Part shown: piece by piece, positions 9,176-20,538 of the stretch | How positions within the stretch are numbered: the first letter of the stretch is position 1 | Layout of the letters: each line of letters begins with the position of its first letter | Assembly (NCBI RefSeq): GCF_007565055.1 | Contig: NC_044550.1 | Span: 85,746,033-85,810,032, forward strand | Source of the DNA: Rhinopithecus roxellana | Lineage: Eukaryota; Chordata; Mammalia; Primates; Cercopithecidae | Reading direction: 5' to 3' | Length of the DNA stretch: 64,000 nucleotides | Made by a program: the position numbers and the translations under genes | Notes under the pieces: model-generated | The model's input: the letters and a program-made list of their open reading frames with translations, nothing else | Told to the model about the DNA's origin: nothing | The model's database searches: none

Positions 9176-11944
9176 CTGATGCTATCAGACTCATTCATTC
9201 ATATAGGTTTATTTAGACTGGTAGAAGTTGGCAATAGTAAATTTCAAATTTAGGAATAGACTTTTCCTCAGGTTCCTATTTTTGGCTTTTGCATATTACT
9301 GTTGCATTGATGTAAATTCTCCACTTGCATTTCCTTAGCACAGGGCAGGTGGAAAGAGGCTTGGACCTTGGCAAGAAACGGCCTCCTTACCAGCCCCATA
9401 TTATATGAATTCCTCTTCGTGCTTGCCAAGACATCAGTTGCTCCTTTGCTGTATTTGAGGCAGTTTAGTTTAATTTTTCATTATGACAGGTTTTCATCTC
9501 CAGTTCTTTATTTAGAGCACAGTTCTCAAAACTTTTTCATTCTGTAATCCCTTTGAGGGTTTCCACAACCCTCAAACATACTTTGAACTACTTTGCTATC
9601 AAAATAAAAGTGTGGAAGAATAATTCAGCTGTTGGGAGGAGACACCGGTGATGTTTTTCACTTTTCTTGACCCCGAAGAAGGGAGGAAAGCACTCGGCAC
9701 TCGAGGGAAGGTGGGAAGTGAAGAGAATTCAGGGTGGGCTGGTAGTAGGGCCTCATAGTCAGAGAAAAAGATGCAGAGGAAGAGGTTTCCTGAAACTGTA
9801 AAGCCACCATCATCTACCAGATGTTAGGTGTGTCACAGCTCTCATCCTATGACTCCCTCCGAATATCCCTGGGGAAACACGACATCCTCTTGGAGACATA
9901 TTGATTTGAAACAAGCAGGTTTTTCTTCTTTTGTCTCCATTCTCTGCCTGCCAGCTCAAAATCCCTCCCTTTCCACCATTTTCCCTACTCCTCTCTTCCC
10001 TCTGGATTCTCTCCAGTTTTTGTGTTCACCTACTCCTGTTTGGAGGAATCTAGTGATTTGATCTACTTTTCTTTGATGTCTCAAGTGGTCTTACTTCCTG
10101 GTAACCCCATTGACTCTTTGCCCTCTGACACAGAAAGCCTCAGTTCCCAGTTGAGCTTTTGTCTTTCACACCGAATGCAGGTGAATAACACTGATTTTTG
10201 CCTTTCACTGGTGAGCAAATCCGAGCTGGCTTTCCCTTTAACTTGCTCCTCTTTTCGTACCTGGTTTTCCCGAATTGACCAAATTGCAGCTGTTTTTCTC
10301 TTTAACTTCCCCCTTCAGTTGCAGCAAAAATAAACTACTTCCTGACTTCAACCCCTGGCAGGAGGGTGATGTTATCCTGAGTGACTAACTTAACTATAGA
10401 GTTAGAGGAAGTGAACTCTCAGCATTGTTTGCCTATTGGGTAACATTTGTTTTTTTTCTTTGGGATGAAGGACTTCTTGACTTTTAAGGACATTGGGCTT
10501 GAGTTTTGCCCTCATATAAAGAGTGTGTGTGGTCACTGAATGTTCGATTGCCACCAAGACTATACATGTTTGCGGCTGGCCCCCTGCCATTTGTTCATTC
10601 CAGCAGCCTCCCTGAAGTCTGCTTCTCCTCTGGTCCTTCCTAAGGCCATTTGCTTTGTGATATATCACTGGGATTTCTGTCATCACTTACTCTATAGTTT
10701 CCTATTCTAGCAGCAGCAACAGGCTCTTATTTAGTGATTCTGTATCATAATGAATCCACATTACATCAACTTTACTGTCTTTCTGTGTCTTTGTATAATT
10801 TTAAATAGGTCTTCCTGCTTATTTAGAAACTCTGTGGATTTGCCAGATCCTCTATTTCCATCTACTCATGTTGACTACTTAAATACTGTCATTTGGTACC
10901 ACATTTTTCTTCTCTCCTTATGCAATGAATACTTATTGTGTCTTTCATACTCTGTCTAATCAATCCATTTTCCTTTTCCTTTCTGGGAACAAGACTAAAA
11001 TTATTTCTTCCCCTTCAATCTTAACTTTGATCTTCCTGGGACAAAAGAAATGTATGATATGAGGAACTTCATATTCTTTGCCCAACAGATGATCTTTTAT
11101 ACATTCTTTCTCCCTTCTCTCTTAGATCATTTTTTTCTCTTACTTTTTCCTTCAAAATAATTCTGTCCAGCAATTTCTATCCTCATATGTGCATATTAAT
11201 CTCACAACTTAATATAACACTGAAATATAGTTCATCGTATTTCATACGTAACTTTAAAATCTAATTTTTAGTGACAAATGCTGATAAATTCAATAAATAG
11301 TGTATCAAAATCATCCTTAAAAAATAAAAACACAGTTTACCATCTTATACATTATTTCCACTCATTTTCTACTCACTGAGTTGTTCTTAAAAATGATCAA
11401 TAAGCCAAGATTCTAGCTGACTTGTTTGACATAAACCACTACCTGGGTGGATAGATTATATTTTCTTTAAAATATTAAACCAATACATTATGAAGTGGGC
11501 CTGGATAATCTTTAATAGATTGGCTTAGATATAGAATACACAAATCACTGGTTTCCCTTTTCATTCCTGAGATGGTACAGATTCTTTCTTTTGCTCTTAC
11601 AAGATTACACTAAACATGCTGCTTACTCTGTCACCACAAAGAGTTTCCCTACTAAGGGCAGTTGATGGGGACTTACTGATCTCTCCATAATACCCGAAGT
11701 AATAGCAGAAACAGGAGTTGTTGAATAAACTTAATAAACATGTTTTGGAAGTTACCTGTTTGCATTTCCCCATGATAGCTGACTTTAAAATACAGAAAAC
11801 AAAAAAGAAAAAGAAGCTCTAAATTTCTGCAGAGTTTATCAATCTTTCTAACAGTTTTTTTTATCTTTTGTTCTGAATTCATTTTATCATGGCCTTTATC
11901 AATTCTCCAAAGCAACGATCACCCTTGAGGAAGAAGTACGGAGG
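9176..11944. other. Unassigned sequence, no gene recognised
   Basis: About 2.8 kb. 9930-10020 is pyrimidine-rich and ends TTCTCTCCAG, which resembles a 3' splice acceptor, and frames of up to 103 codons follow at 10022-10333. I see no matching donor, domain or homologous protein, so I do not call an exon. Several short T-rich runs occur; no repeat family is assigned. Confidence 0.4.
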
Positions 11945-12130
11945 AGTGGAAAGAGCTTAGGTTTGAAGTCAGGTGGATTGAGGTTACAGCCTCATATCCA
12001 TGTCTGCATAAGTGATTTTGCCTCCCTGGGCCTCGTTTCTCATCCAAAATGGGACTAACAATTCCTAACTTTCCATCAGGTTTTAGAACTGAAGATAATG
12101 TGTAAAAACATCTAACAGTGTCTGGAAATG
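11945..12130 (+). mobile_element. MIR SINE
   Basis: Sense MIR in order: 'GGAAAGAGCTTAGGTTTGAA', 'GTCAGGTGGATTGAGGTTAC', 'TAAGTGATTTTGCCTCCCTG', 'GGCCTCGTTTCTCATCCAAA', 'ATGGGACTAACAATTCC' and 'AACATCTAACAGTGTCTGG'. Confidence 0.78.
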
Positions 12131-13199
12131 AAGGGTATAAATAAAATGTTATGGTGGCTTATTGAGCTGTATTATTTGTTTTATCATGAACTGATACCTA
12201 CATCAACTTTACAAGTTGAGGCAGAGGCAGACCTCCTTGGTATAATTTCTGAGATACTGGAAAAGTCTGGAAAATGCTCCAAAACCTCCCTCTCACATAC
12301 TGACCTGATGTTTCTATTTCCACCTTCAATGTGTTCTTTCTGTAAATTTTAGCTCATTGTTAATATGTAAGCACCATGTAAATTAATACTTTAAGTTTTA
12401 CCAACAGCTACCCTTTGATGTGAATGGATTTATCAGAAATCTTTTTAGTGGGATTTGATTGTGAAAAAGTGAAAGAGACGTGTTTAAGGCACTAGAATTC
12501 TGGGACCTGAGGGATTAGGGAATATATGGAGGTATGACGAAAAGTTCAGAGCCTTAGGGGACAAAGGGTACAAAGGCTATTCTGAGGTCTCTTCACATTT
12601 GGACTATGAATTAGGGGATTAGTCTTGTAAAAAGCAAAGTAGAGGTTCCTCTTCAAAGACTTTCCTCCCCATCTAATTAGGAATAAGTAGTAACTTCTCT
12701 TAGAAGCAAAACCTATTCAAAGACCTGTGCTAACATTCTTAAATATCTGCTAGCCATAATAAAAATATCAATGTACTTTATGTTCTTAACTCCCACAATT
12801 TAGCCTAAGTATTTGCCCTAGCATGCTCATACTGGTCCAAGTAAGCATTAGGTCATAGCCTGTTCCTCTTCCTTATTTAAAGGTGTTTTTACCTTTCTCA
12901 GCATTCCACAAATTACTTCTTCCTTCCTTTGTCCTCCTCTGCCTTTGCCTCTTGTAAAAAGTTCTAAGTTGCTAGCCATTTGGGACAAATACAGAATGTG
13001 AGGTCCCATTCCAGCCAATGGAAACCAGACACAGCAGAAAGGTGGACACGTCAGTTTATAAATGACCCTGTCTCCTTTGTTCAGTATACTCTCATGGCAA
13101 AACTGCTGGCGTGTGTACCCTTTCTGCAGAAAGCAAAAATGACCTTGCGAGCAAATTAAATTTATGTTCAAGTGATATTTCTTTATGGCACCAAGGAAC
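12131..13199. other. No feature recognised
   Basis: About 1.1 kb of unassigned sequence. A 117-codon minus frame (13201-12848) has no recognisable domain or codon pattern and is treated as chance. Confidence 0.45.
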
Positions 13200-13385
13200 A
13201 AGCATTTCTAACATTTCAACCCTACTTGCCCATCAGAATCACTCCAGAAGCTTTCAAACATGTAACACCTAAGCCCCTCACCTCAAAAATTATATTTAAT
13301 TGTTTGATAGGACATCTTTAGTGTTTAAAAGCCCTGGTTATAATTCAAATGTTTAGTCAAATTGAAAACCAAGGAGTTAGAAGGA
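13200..13385 (+). mobile_element. MER5-like hAT non-autonomous DNA transposon fragment
   Basis: 'CATTTCAACCCTACTTGCCC' followed by 'ATCAGAATCACTCCAGAAGC' and 'TTTCAAACATGTAACACCTA' follows the MER5A left-end order ('gcatcagaatcacctggagggcttgttaaaa'). The right half is badly decayed and I cannot confirm the terminal inverted repeat. Confidence 0.5.
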
Positions 13386-13814
13386 GTAGGGCCACACGAA
13401 ACATTTTTATGCAATTCTCCCTAACTACTCACAGACTGAATTAAACCATTTTAAGCCTAGTCTCTTAAAGAAAGACATTTTCATTTTGATTTAATTGCTT
13501 TTTGGATCCACCTAAAAAATGCAAGACCATGATATTTGTTGACTCAATTGCAACATTTTGTTGAAGGACATACATTTTAATAATATCTAAAAGATTCTAG
13601 AATCAGGTCAACAATCATCAACAAAGTAGAGGCTTTTGCATTCTTATGATTATAGTTCTTGCATTCCATAAACAAGCTTTTTGTTCTCTCTCTATTTCTC
13701 CCAGAAAGAGAATTGCAATAGGATCTTCAGGAAGTTATCTTTAATGATTGATTCAAGTAACTAACTTGTTTATTGTTTTATAATGTATAATGCAGCTTTT
13801 TATATGTCATAATT
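13386..13814. other. No feature recognised
   Basis: AT-rich unassigned sequence. Confidence 0.45.
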
Positions 13815-13930
13815 GGGTAGGTATTATTATTATCATTCCCACTTTCAGGTGAGAAAACAGATTTTGAATGACGTGCCCAAGTTAATGCAGACTTGAATGC
13901 AGACACAGAACTTGCCCCAGGGCTTTGATG
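13815..13930 (-). mobile_element. MIR SINE fragment
   Basis: Antisense MIR core: 'GGGTAGGTATTATTATTATC', 'ATTCCCACTTTCAGGTGAGA', 'AAACAGATTTTGAATGACGT', 'GCCCAAGTTAATGCAGA'. Confidence 0.7.
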
Positions 13931-14442
13931 CTAACATTTATATGCTTTCTGCAGTTCATTATTTTGAATTTCATTTGTGTGTCTAGATGTTTAGTTATAT
14001 CTTGGTAATTTGTTTGGCTCAAACTATTTTCTCTGTAATAACCAAGACTTTCACGGATTGTATTTGTTAGAAAATCCCAGAACTGCATAGTTGGCTTTGT
14101 CTCAGTCTTCTTCTTTAAGATGACTCTAAGTCCCATTCAGCCTGGGTTGGTCTTTGTTTATGCTTTTGTCCCAGAGTAATTGCTCATAGTGCCCCTTTAA
14201 CTCTCCAAATGGTCCCAATTTGGATGATAGAGTATATGGCCATCAATCTAATAACGATTTTGGAACATGGCAGTATGTATTAAGCTTCTTCTTTTTAATT
14301 TGCAGAACTACGTTATTTATTTGATTGAGTTTTTTTTTCCATTAATAGTTTCTATAGTTTACCTAATGTCATGTTTTATTTAGAATTTCATCGAGATTTG
14401 CATATACAGTGCATCTAGAATTATGGTGGTGATAATTTTAAT
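13931..14442. other. No feature recognised
   Basis: Unassigned AT-rich sequence. Confidence 0.45.
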
Positions 14443-14527
14443 ATACTAATTGTTTACATTTATTAATCACTGATTTGTCTAAGCACAAAGTTACCTACAT
14501 TATACCTACTATCTCATCTAATATGTA
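14443..14527 (-). mobile_element. MIR SINE, first part (split)
   Basis: 'ACATTTATTAATCACTGATT', 'AAGCACAAAGTTACCTACAT', 'ACTATCTCATCTAATATG' fit the 3' third of antisense MIR. The consensus resumes at 15550, after an LTR and an Alu, so this is one MIR broken by two later insertions. Confidence 0.55.
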
Positions 14528-15240
14528 TGTTATAGAATCAAATCAGGGTCTGCTTGCCTGGCATAGTAAGACCAGATATCCACACTGAGGTTTTGCAGTG
14601 GTAGAAAGCAAAGTATTTATTTGAAGGGCACCAAGCAAGAATTACAAGGCAGCTAATGCTTAAATTCTGACCTCCTTGGTGGCTTGCAGGTAAGGGATTT
14701 TAAAGGCAAGCATGAATTCCAGCAAAGCAGAAGAGGGAGAGGGTTGGGGGAAAAAGGAGGCTCACAGGGTCATAGATGAATTCAAAACTTTTCCAGTTTG
14801 TGATTGGTTCAGGAGGTGAAGTTGTGTCTAAAAATTTGGGATCATCAGAAAAGAATGTTAGCTCTGGCTCATGGGTATGACCTCCTCCAGGCTCCTCAGA
14901 AAGAAATTTAGAACAAAGAACTGTGGTCAGAGTTTAGTCTTCATCTCTCCTTTATCTGAGGTCTACCTTCCAGTGGATTCAGTTGGTGGGGGTCTGGGTT
15001 TCTGAAAAACAACTTGGACATATGCTAAGATGTGATTTTTAGTTTCTATAGGGAACCAAACATCTAGTGATGCCAGCTTCCTTGGCTATTTTTTTAAGCT
15101 ACTATTACCTTCTTATCAAGTTGCTTAATTATTCTCAAGGCTGGCCTGGAATTTCCCTTGAAAGAAATCAAGATTTTCCTTTATTTCCATGCTTGGGGGC
15201 CCACAGGCCTCTAAAAAGAAATCCCTGCTCTGTCTCGCTT
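14528..15240 (-). mobile_element. ERV LTR (family not assigned), inserted in a MIR
   Basis: On the minus strand a TTTAAAATCCC box (near plus 14695-14705) precedes AATAAA (plus 14616-14621), followed by a U5-like end reaching the canonical terminus ...CTATAACA (plus TGTTATAG at 14528). The long upstream part, with 'GTTTGGTTCCCTATAGAAAC', looks like U3. I recognise LTR architecture but not the family; the right boundary near 15240 is set by the resumption of MIR and by the Alu target site. No TSD is obvious. Confidence 0.5.
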
Positions 15241-15253
15241 AAAAAACTTTGTG

Positions 15254-15549
15254 GGCCAGGCATGGTAGCTCAAGTCTGTAATCCCAGCACTTTGGGAGGC
15301 CAAGGCAGGTGGATTTCTTGAGCCCAGGAATTTGAGACCAGCGTGGGCAATGTGTCAAAACTCCATCTCTACCAGAAATATGCAAAATTAACCAGGCATG
15401 GTGGTATGCACCTGTGGTCCCAGCTACTCAGAAGGCTGAGGTGGGAGGATTGGTTGAGTCCTGGAGGCGGAGATTGCCGTGAGCCAAGATTGCACCACTG
15501 CACTCCAGCCCAGGCAACAGAGTGAGATCCTGTCTCAAAAAACAAAAAC
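15254..15549 (+). mobile_element. AluJ SINE, full-length, with TSD
   Basis: Begins GGCCAGGCATGGTAGCTCAA, carries J-type 'TTGAGCCCAGGAATTTGAGA', and ends GATCCTGTCTC with an (A)nC-type tail. A 13-bp TSD flanks it: AAAAAACTTTGTG at 15241-15253 and AAAAAGCTTTGTG at 15550-15562. Frames on both strands here, including a 69-codon minus frame, are Alu translations. Confidence 0.93.
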
Positions 15550-15725
15550 AAAAAGCTTTGTGAAGTGGGTACTAGCATTGTCCTCCTTTACCAGATGAAA
15601 ACAAATCTAAAATGAAGTATAAAGATGCCAAGTAACTTGCCCTGGGGCTCAGAGCCCATTAGCAAAGTTAGAACTTTAGCCCATGTCTGACTTCAAAGTC
15701 CAAGCTTCAAATCATTCCACTAAAA
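15550..15725 (-). mobile_element. MIR SINE, second part (split)
   Basis: 'TGAAGTGGGTACTAGCATTG', 'TCCTCCTTTACCAGATGAAA', 'GCCAAGTAACTTGCCCTGGG', 'GCTCAGAGCCCATTAGCAAA' continue the antisense MIR begun at 14443. Confidence 0.72.
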
Positions 15726-16439
15726 TCCAGGCCCTCTTCTCTTACCCATTCAACAAGCACTGGCCTCCTAACGTAGCCACGAGCAAAAGTTCTTGTCCTG
15801 ATTATTTGCCAGATGAAATAGAGCACAGAGGAGCAGGAGAAGAGGGAAGTGTTTTACTCCACATGCTGTTGAAAACGTCACCTCTCCATATACAGTTGTA
15901 TCTACAGCTCCAAGGATATTTGTAGAAAATATAAAAAACATTTAAATGTTTGTTCTAGTATAGAATAAATATCCAGAGGATTTATTTCTTCCTCTTTATC
16001 CATATGTTTTAAAGTGGCTTGAACTATTTCAAGTCAGTAACTTGGCCAACAAATTTTATAACATAACATTTTGAGTTAATTGAAGCTAGACCTACCTTTG
16101 ATTATTCATGTCGACCTGACTGTGAGAAAGGAACCAAGGAACAAAGCGTAAATGAATAGACTTAGTCAAACATTTAGTACAATGTTGAAACACTGTAGGT
16201 ACACAAATATATACCAGAGAGATAGGATTTTTACTATACTGCATGCTACTGGGCAGAAGTGCTGGAAGAAGGCAGAAATTTGAATGTTGGAAGTGGAAAA
16301 AAAATCTGAAATTCTATCTCAGATGTACCCCTCATGAAAAATAAAATCAAAACACCTGTAGCATGACCAAAATGTTATAATGAGCCCATGTGTTTAATTA
16401 TTTAGTGTTCAGGCTGATTGGCATTAGGAATTTAGTAAT
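15726..16439. other. No feature recognised
   Basis: Unassigned sequence; an 80-codon frame at 15683-15925 has no recognisable domain. Confidence 0.45.
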
Positions 16440-16850
16440 TACTCAGTGTGAATTCTGCCCTCAGGGAGACCAGGGTAGTAGTGAATATGAAATACAAAAC
16501 CAAATAAATGTGGTGTTGATCATCTTGTGACATTTGACGGAATATTTTGGGCAGAGGCAGCTGAGAAAATTTCTGAATGCAGAGAGTCCGAACAACAATG
16601 AAAAAGACGGAGAACATTTGCTCTGTGGAGGAAAAGGAGCAAGGCTGTATTTGGGAGTGATAAAGGCCCCAAATGTGTCAGTGGCCAAAGAACAGCAGCC
16701 CTGGGGGCTGCAGGGGACGGGTTGTCATGGCCGTGTGGTGGACACAGAGCACATGGACACACAGTCTCAGTGGTACAATTATTTGAGGCAAGCACTGAAG
16801 ACTAAGTAGTAAAGCGAGAAATGGTTGTGACAAGAGCCACATGGTGTGCA
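16440..16850 (-). mobile_element. L2 LINE fragment (tentative)
   Basis: 'GAATTCTGCCCTCAGGGAGA' followed by 'AATGAAATACAAAACCAAAT'-like text, 'TGTGACATTTGACGG' and 'GGGCAGAGGCAGCTGAGAAA' follows the order of antisense L2 3' sequence. A 91-codon plus frame (16534-16809) lies inside and has no domain; I regard it as a chance frame in an old LINE. Confidence 0.45.
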
Positions 16851-18303
16851 TGAAATGTTTCTTTTGTACAATGTTGAAGATTCTGAAGGGGTTGGGAAAA
16901 AAAACAACGAGATATACTTGAACAGACCTAGATTAAGAGATTTTGTAGAGGCCATTGCAGAGGATGAATATAAAAGAAAGATGAATATAAAGTGCTGAGA
17001 TTAAGGAATAAAGCTGAAGTATAGACCTTCTATAAGCTAGCACAGATCTAACTCTTCTTTTTATAGAGGTGAAATAGAAAGCAGATTTTCTTCCATTCAG
17101 CCAAACCAAACACTAATAAAATTGGCCAGCGTGAATGCAGAAATAAATCATCCCAAACATGATTAATGTTCATATGTAACAGAGTTTCTGAAAGCAGGTA
17201 CAAAGTATATTTTTTTCCACCATCACGTAAACTCCATAACATTTCCATAATTTGAAATTTCAGAATAAGAAAAAACAAAACCCAACCTAAATGCTTTTCT
17301 GAAGAGCAGTCATTATAGCTATATTTGACAAGGAAAAAATAAAACAGGTCAGTTGAAAATTAAAAGAGCAATTTTTAAAATGTCTTCTTGTTTTTCTTCA
17401 TTGTGAGAATTTAGTCGGTTTACAATAATAATGTACCATAATTTTTATTTTCATCAAAGGCTATGTTAGTACAGTAGTTACAGTGGTTCTAAAAGGTCCA
17501 TAGGTATGTAGGAATAGTAACCCTTCTTAGAAGGCTGCTGAGATGTTTGAAAATGTATCCAACAAAGAAAAATCCCAGATGACCAAGTCAAATTGTGAGA
17601 AGGTTAAATTTGCATTTGTTTTTTCCTCACTGCTTTGTGCTCTTTCTTGTCTCACATTTATTCTGTCTTATTGCTTCCTCATGCTAGAAGCTTCCTCATG
17701 CTCAAGACCATTCTCTCAATGTCCTTAGGCCTTTCTCAGGCCATGGACCCTGGCGGACATCCTATTTCTTCTTTTTGCTTCAACAGAACTTCCCAATCTA
17801 GTTCCCCTTCCCCCCAGGGATTTATATTCTTTGCTGGGGAGATGCTAATGGATGAGCAGGCACAGTGTGTGTGCAGACAACATTGGTGCTCTGCCCAGGT
17901 CCCCTGCAATCCTTTGTCCCCATTTTGGGGGCCCTCCTGGCTTTGTGTGCTTTTACTTTCAGTGGCCATGATCTGTTGCATCGGGAGCCTCTTTGCTTAC
18001 AAGAAGTTGGGAATTTACATGCTCTTGGAATGGTCTTAAATGAACAACTGAAAAGCATAGAATTCTGAAAGCCCTCTCACTTGGGTCTCTCTCACTTGGG
18101 TCACAGGGAATGATAAATTCAAGCTGGAGCTTGCTCAGCATCCTCTCCTCCCTTCTTCTCCCTTCCCCTCCCCTGTTTCCCTCTCTTCTTCCTGACACCT
18201 CAGAAGTGTGTATATCTCATAGACATAATCTTGGTCTCAGAGTCTACTTCGCGATACCAAATTTAAGGCAGGACCAAATGTAAGGTATTTCTTATTTCCT
18301 TCC
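16851..18303. other. Unassigned sequence with small local repeats
   Basis: No gene recognised. Overlapping 134- and 81-codon frames on opposite strands near 17635-18039 show no domain. A 15-bp unit is tandemly repeated twice at 18074-18103 (CTCTCACTTGGGTCT, 14/15 identical). A pyrimidine tract lies at 18141-18195. Confidence 0.45.
18150..18173 (-). repeat. Potential G-quadruplex motif (minus strand)
   Basis: Four C-runs on the plus strand (CCC at 18150, CCC at 18160, CCCC at 18165, CCCC at 18170) give G-runs on the minus strand with loops of 7, 2 and 1 nt, fitting the G3+N1-7 rule. Confidence 0.7.
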
Positions 18304-18421
18304 ACTATAGAAAATAAGAAATTTCTTTCTCCTAAATGCCACAAACAGGGACAAGATAATAAACAACTAGAGAATAGTTTATTGAGCTTTTCATACTTAT
18401 AGGGGCACAAAGAAGGCTAAG
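18304..18421 (-). repeat. Direct-repeat copy A, possibly an LTR end
   Basis: About 118 bp that align, roughly 80% by eye, to 20539-20661. Shared blocks include AATAAGAAAT, TTCTCCTAAATGC, ACAAGAT and AGAGAATAGT. Read on the minus strand it contains CTCAATAAACTATTC, like an LTR poly(A) signal, and finishes near a CTATAGT end, so it may be the 3' part of an unrecognised LTR family. Confidence 0.7.
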
Positions 18422-18594
18422 ATTTTATGTTTTAGCTGTGATGACTAAAGTCATGATACTTTAATTCAAAGGGCTTAACTCCTTAATGATGGAACAGTGT
18501 GCCTATGTGAGGTAGGGACAGGTATGTGCAAGTGCCTTGAAATGGTGCCCTGAAACTCTGTAGGTGACTACTCAATTGCTTATGCATAAGGTAG

Positions 18595-18745
18595 GGTTTA
18601 GTTATAGATGTAGACTAAGTTATTTCAAATCCAAGTTACTGTTTTTCTCATCCCTAAAATGGGGTTGTAGTGAAGTTCAAATAAGATAATGAAATTACCT
18701 AGTGCTTAGCCAGTGCTTAACACATTAAATTCATCAACATTTGCA
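18595..18745 (+). mobile_element. MIR SINE fragment
   Basis: 'ATGTAGACTAAGTTATTTCA', 'TTTCTCATCCCTAAAATGGG', 'TTCAAATAAGATAATGAAAT' and 'AGTGCTTAGCCAGTGCTTAA' follow the 3' half of sense MIR. Confidence 0.7.
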
Positions 18746-18769
18746 ATTTCTTGCAAAGTATGTTATATA

Positions 18770-18965
18770 TAACACCCCAAAATTCATTTGCTTTAAAATC
18801 ATAATCTCATATTTAGCTTGCAGTCCTGTGGGTTGGGAGTTTAGGGCTTGGTGGTTCTTTGGGACCTCACTGGGCTCAGTGACAAGTCTGGGTGTCGGGT
18901 GACTGCTGGCTGGGGCAGCTTGTGACCCGTTGCCTCATTTCTATGTGGGCTGGCTGTTGTTGAAC
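18770..18965. mobile_element. Possible old MaLR/MLT1-type LTR fragment
   Basis: 'TGCAGTCCTGTGGGTTGGGA', 'TCTTTGGGACCTCACTGGGC', 'TGCTGGCTGGGGCAGCTTGT' resemble the Cys/Gly-rich 'tctgtgggtcaggaatttgg...ggctggctg' text of old LTR repeats. I could not settle family, strand or ends. Confidence 0.3.
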
Positions 18966-19019
18966 TTAATGACTTTAAGTCAAATTGAAATAGATTTAAA
19001 TTATAGTTGACCATTTTAT

Positions 19020-19110
19020 TAAAGCATGACTTTGAGTAAGTACTTTACTTTTTTAAATGCCCCAGTTGCCATGTCTATAGAATGAAATTCTTCAAATCAG
19101 GGACATTTAT
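19020..19110 (+). mobile_element. MIR SINE fragment (weak)
   Basis: 'GACTTTGAGTAAGTACTTTA', 'CCCCAGTTGCCATGTCTATA', 'GAATGAAATT' match 'gaccttgggcaagttacttaacc...cctcagttt...ctgtaaaatg'. Confidence 0.45.
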
Positions 19111-19540
19111 TTCAAAATAGACCGATTCATAGAATTATAAGCAGCAGAATCATAGCAAAATGTAAGTTCGTTTTGCTTAAAGATTGAGGTCTTGAAATGA
19201 ATGACTCACAAAATATAGTAACTATTAGTGGTAAATCTCAATGTACATTGTAGGGTGCCTCTTGATAAAGTTAGGAGCTACTAGTTAGAGATTAGATGCA
19301 TTGAGTGTACCTTCTATTGGGTTTCTGTCTTAGGGAAACTGGTTAGCTTTATTAATAAGGACATTAATGAGACTAAGTTCATCCATGTGATCTTAGTGTG
19401 GGCCAGTGAACTTTCCTGTTTCATGATCACAGATTGGACTCCTAATCCTTGTGTTTATTATGTGGATTTGTAATGCTCAAGATGAGAACACTAATGAAAC
19501 TGGTCAGTAAGGACACAACAGTACAAATCCCAAAAGGCCA

Positions 19541-19580
<40 letters not shown>
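19541..19580. repeat. (TG)n microsatellite
   Basis: TGTA followed by an uninterrupted TG run to 19580. Confidence 0.95.
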
Positions 19581-19582
<2 letters not shown>

Positions 19583-19752
19583 ACAATATAGTACAGCAAA
19601 GTGGGTGCGAAGAATCCAGGAGGGATTAGGTTAGAATCAGGGTGTTAGTATAGCTGTGAAATACGCTATAAACTCATGACAATGACAGGGGAAATACTCA
19701 AAGTGCATGTATAGTTAATACATGAGAAAATTCATTTGTTAAAATTTTCTTA

Positions 19753-19779
19753 TTTTTTTTTTGTTTGTTTGTTTGTTTT
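19753..19779. repeat. T-run and (TTTG)n simple repeat
   Basis: Nine T's followed by four TTTG units. Confidence 0.9.
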
Positions 19780-20538
19780 ACTTGCCACTTGGTAGCAAAA
19801 AAGGTTCATTTTTTGAAAGGAAGGACAGCATGATTTTTGTTTCCTCTCCCTGGTCCTTAGTTGTAGGTTTATAAAATAAGAGTTACCACTGATACTTTTC
19901 CCATATATTAATTACATCATTTATTTAAGCAGGCACAGGGAGAAAGAATTTTGGGCTCCTTAGAAGAAAGGCATGATATTCAGCTAAGAGGGTCTATTAT
20001 TTTTATGATTTTCTTCAGAAAATGCTTAAATATAGATTTATTGTTGGAATAGGGAAAGTATATTTTGCCCTGGGATACCAAAGCACAGAGATAATCAAAG
20101 TTGATTTATGAATTGCTGAACTCTTAAATTTAAAAAGAGCTAAAGAGCCAAGTAAATTGTTGGTGCCTAAAGGGCATGGAACTAACCGAACTGAAAGGAC
20201 CATTCTGGCTCCACAATCCTCAATTCTATGATTTTGTAATTTTATAGACATGGACTACCATGTTTTAAGTTACACTAATTTAGCCCCTCTCCTACAAATT
20301 GTTCCATTTTTCCTACTTGCCTCCTTCTAATTAAATTAGTTCTTGAGCTTGATCGTTGGCCTTCTCCGGGTTCTTTGCATAGGAGTTATTACTTCTCATG
20401 TTCTCTGAAACCTTTCAAGCCAAAGCAACCGGTTTGTTAGTAACCAGGAGGTTATCTTTGTTTTTAGATATGTTTCACTGTTGACCTTGTCTAGTATGTT
20501 TCCTCCATGCTCAAGTTTACTGGCCAGAGAGTACTTAT
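19780..20538. other. No feature recognised
   Basis: Unassigned sequence; a 78-codon minus frame (20251-20015) has no domain. Confidence 0.45.

Noticed and set aside
9930..10333. Pyrimidine tract ending in CTCCAG followed by an open frame, looking like an exon start
   Set aside because: No downstream donor in frame, no domain and no homologous protein recognised; such acceptor look-alikes are common.
13195..13385. Full MER5A element with terminal inverted repeats
   Set aside because: Only the left-end order is recognisable; the right terminus could not be confirmed, so it is listed as a low-confidence fragment.
15369..15578. Alu-antisense peptide with a 'FETGSHSVAWAGVQW' type translation
   Set aside because: This is the standard translation of antisense Alu, not a gene. 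The same applies to frames at 30330-30575, 35578-35979, 39245-39478, 46964-47170, 50199-50642 and 62975-63163.
16534..16809. 91-codon plus frame with no Alu content
   Set aside because: Lies in probable antisense L2; no domain, and overlapped by an equally long minus frame.
17635..18058. Cluster of overlapping frames on both strands as a possible gene
   Set aside because: Opposite-strand frames of similar length and no domain suggest chance openness in a stop-poor local composition.
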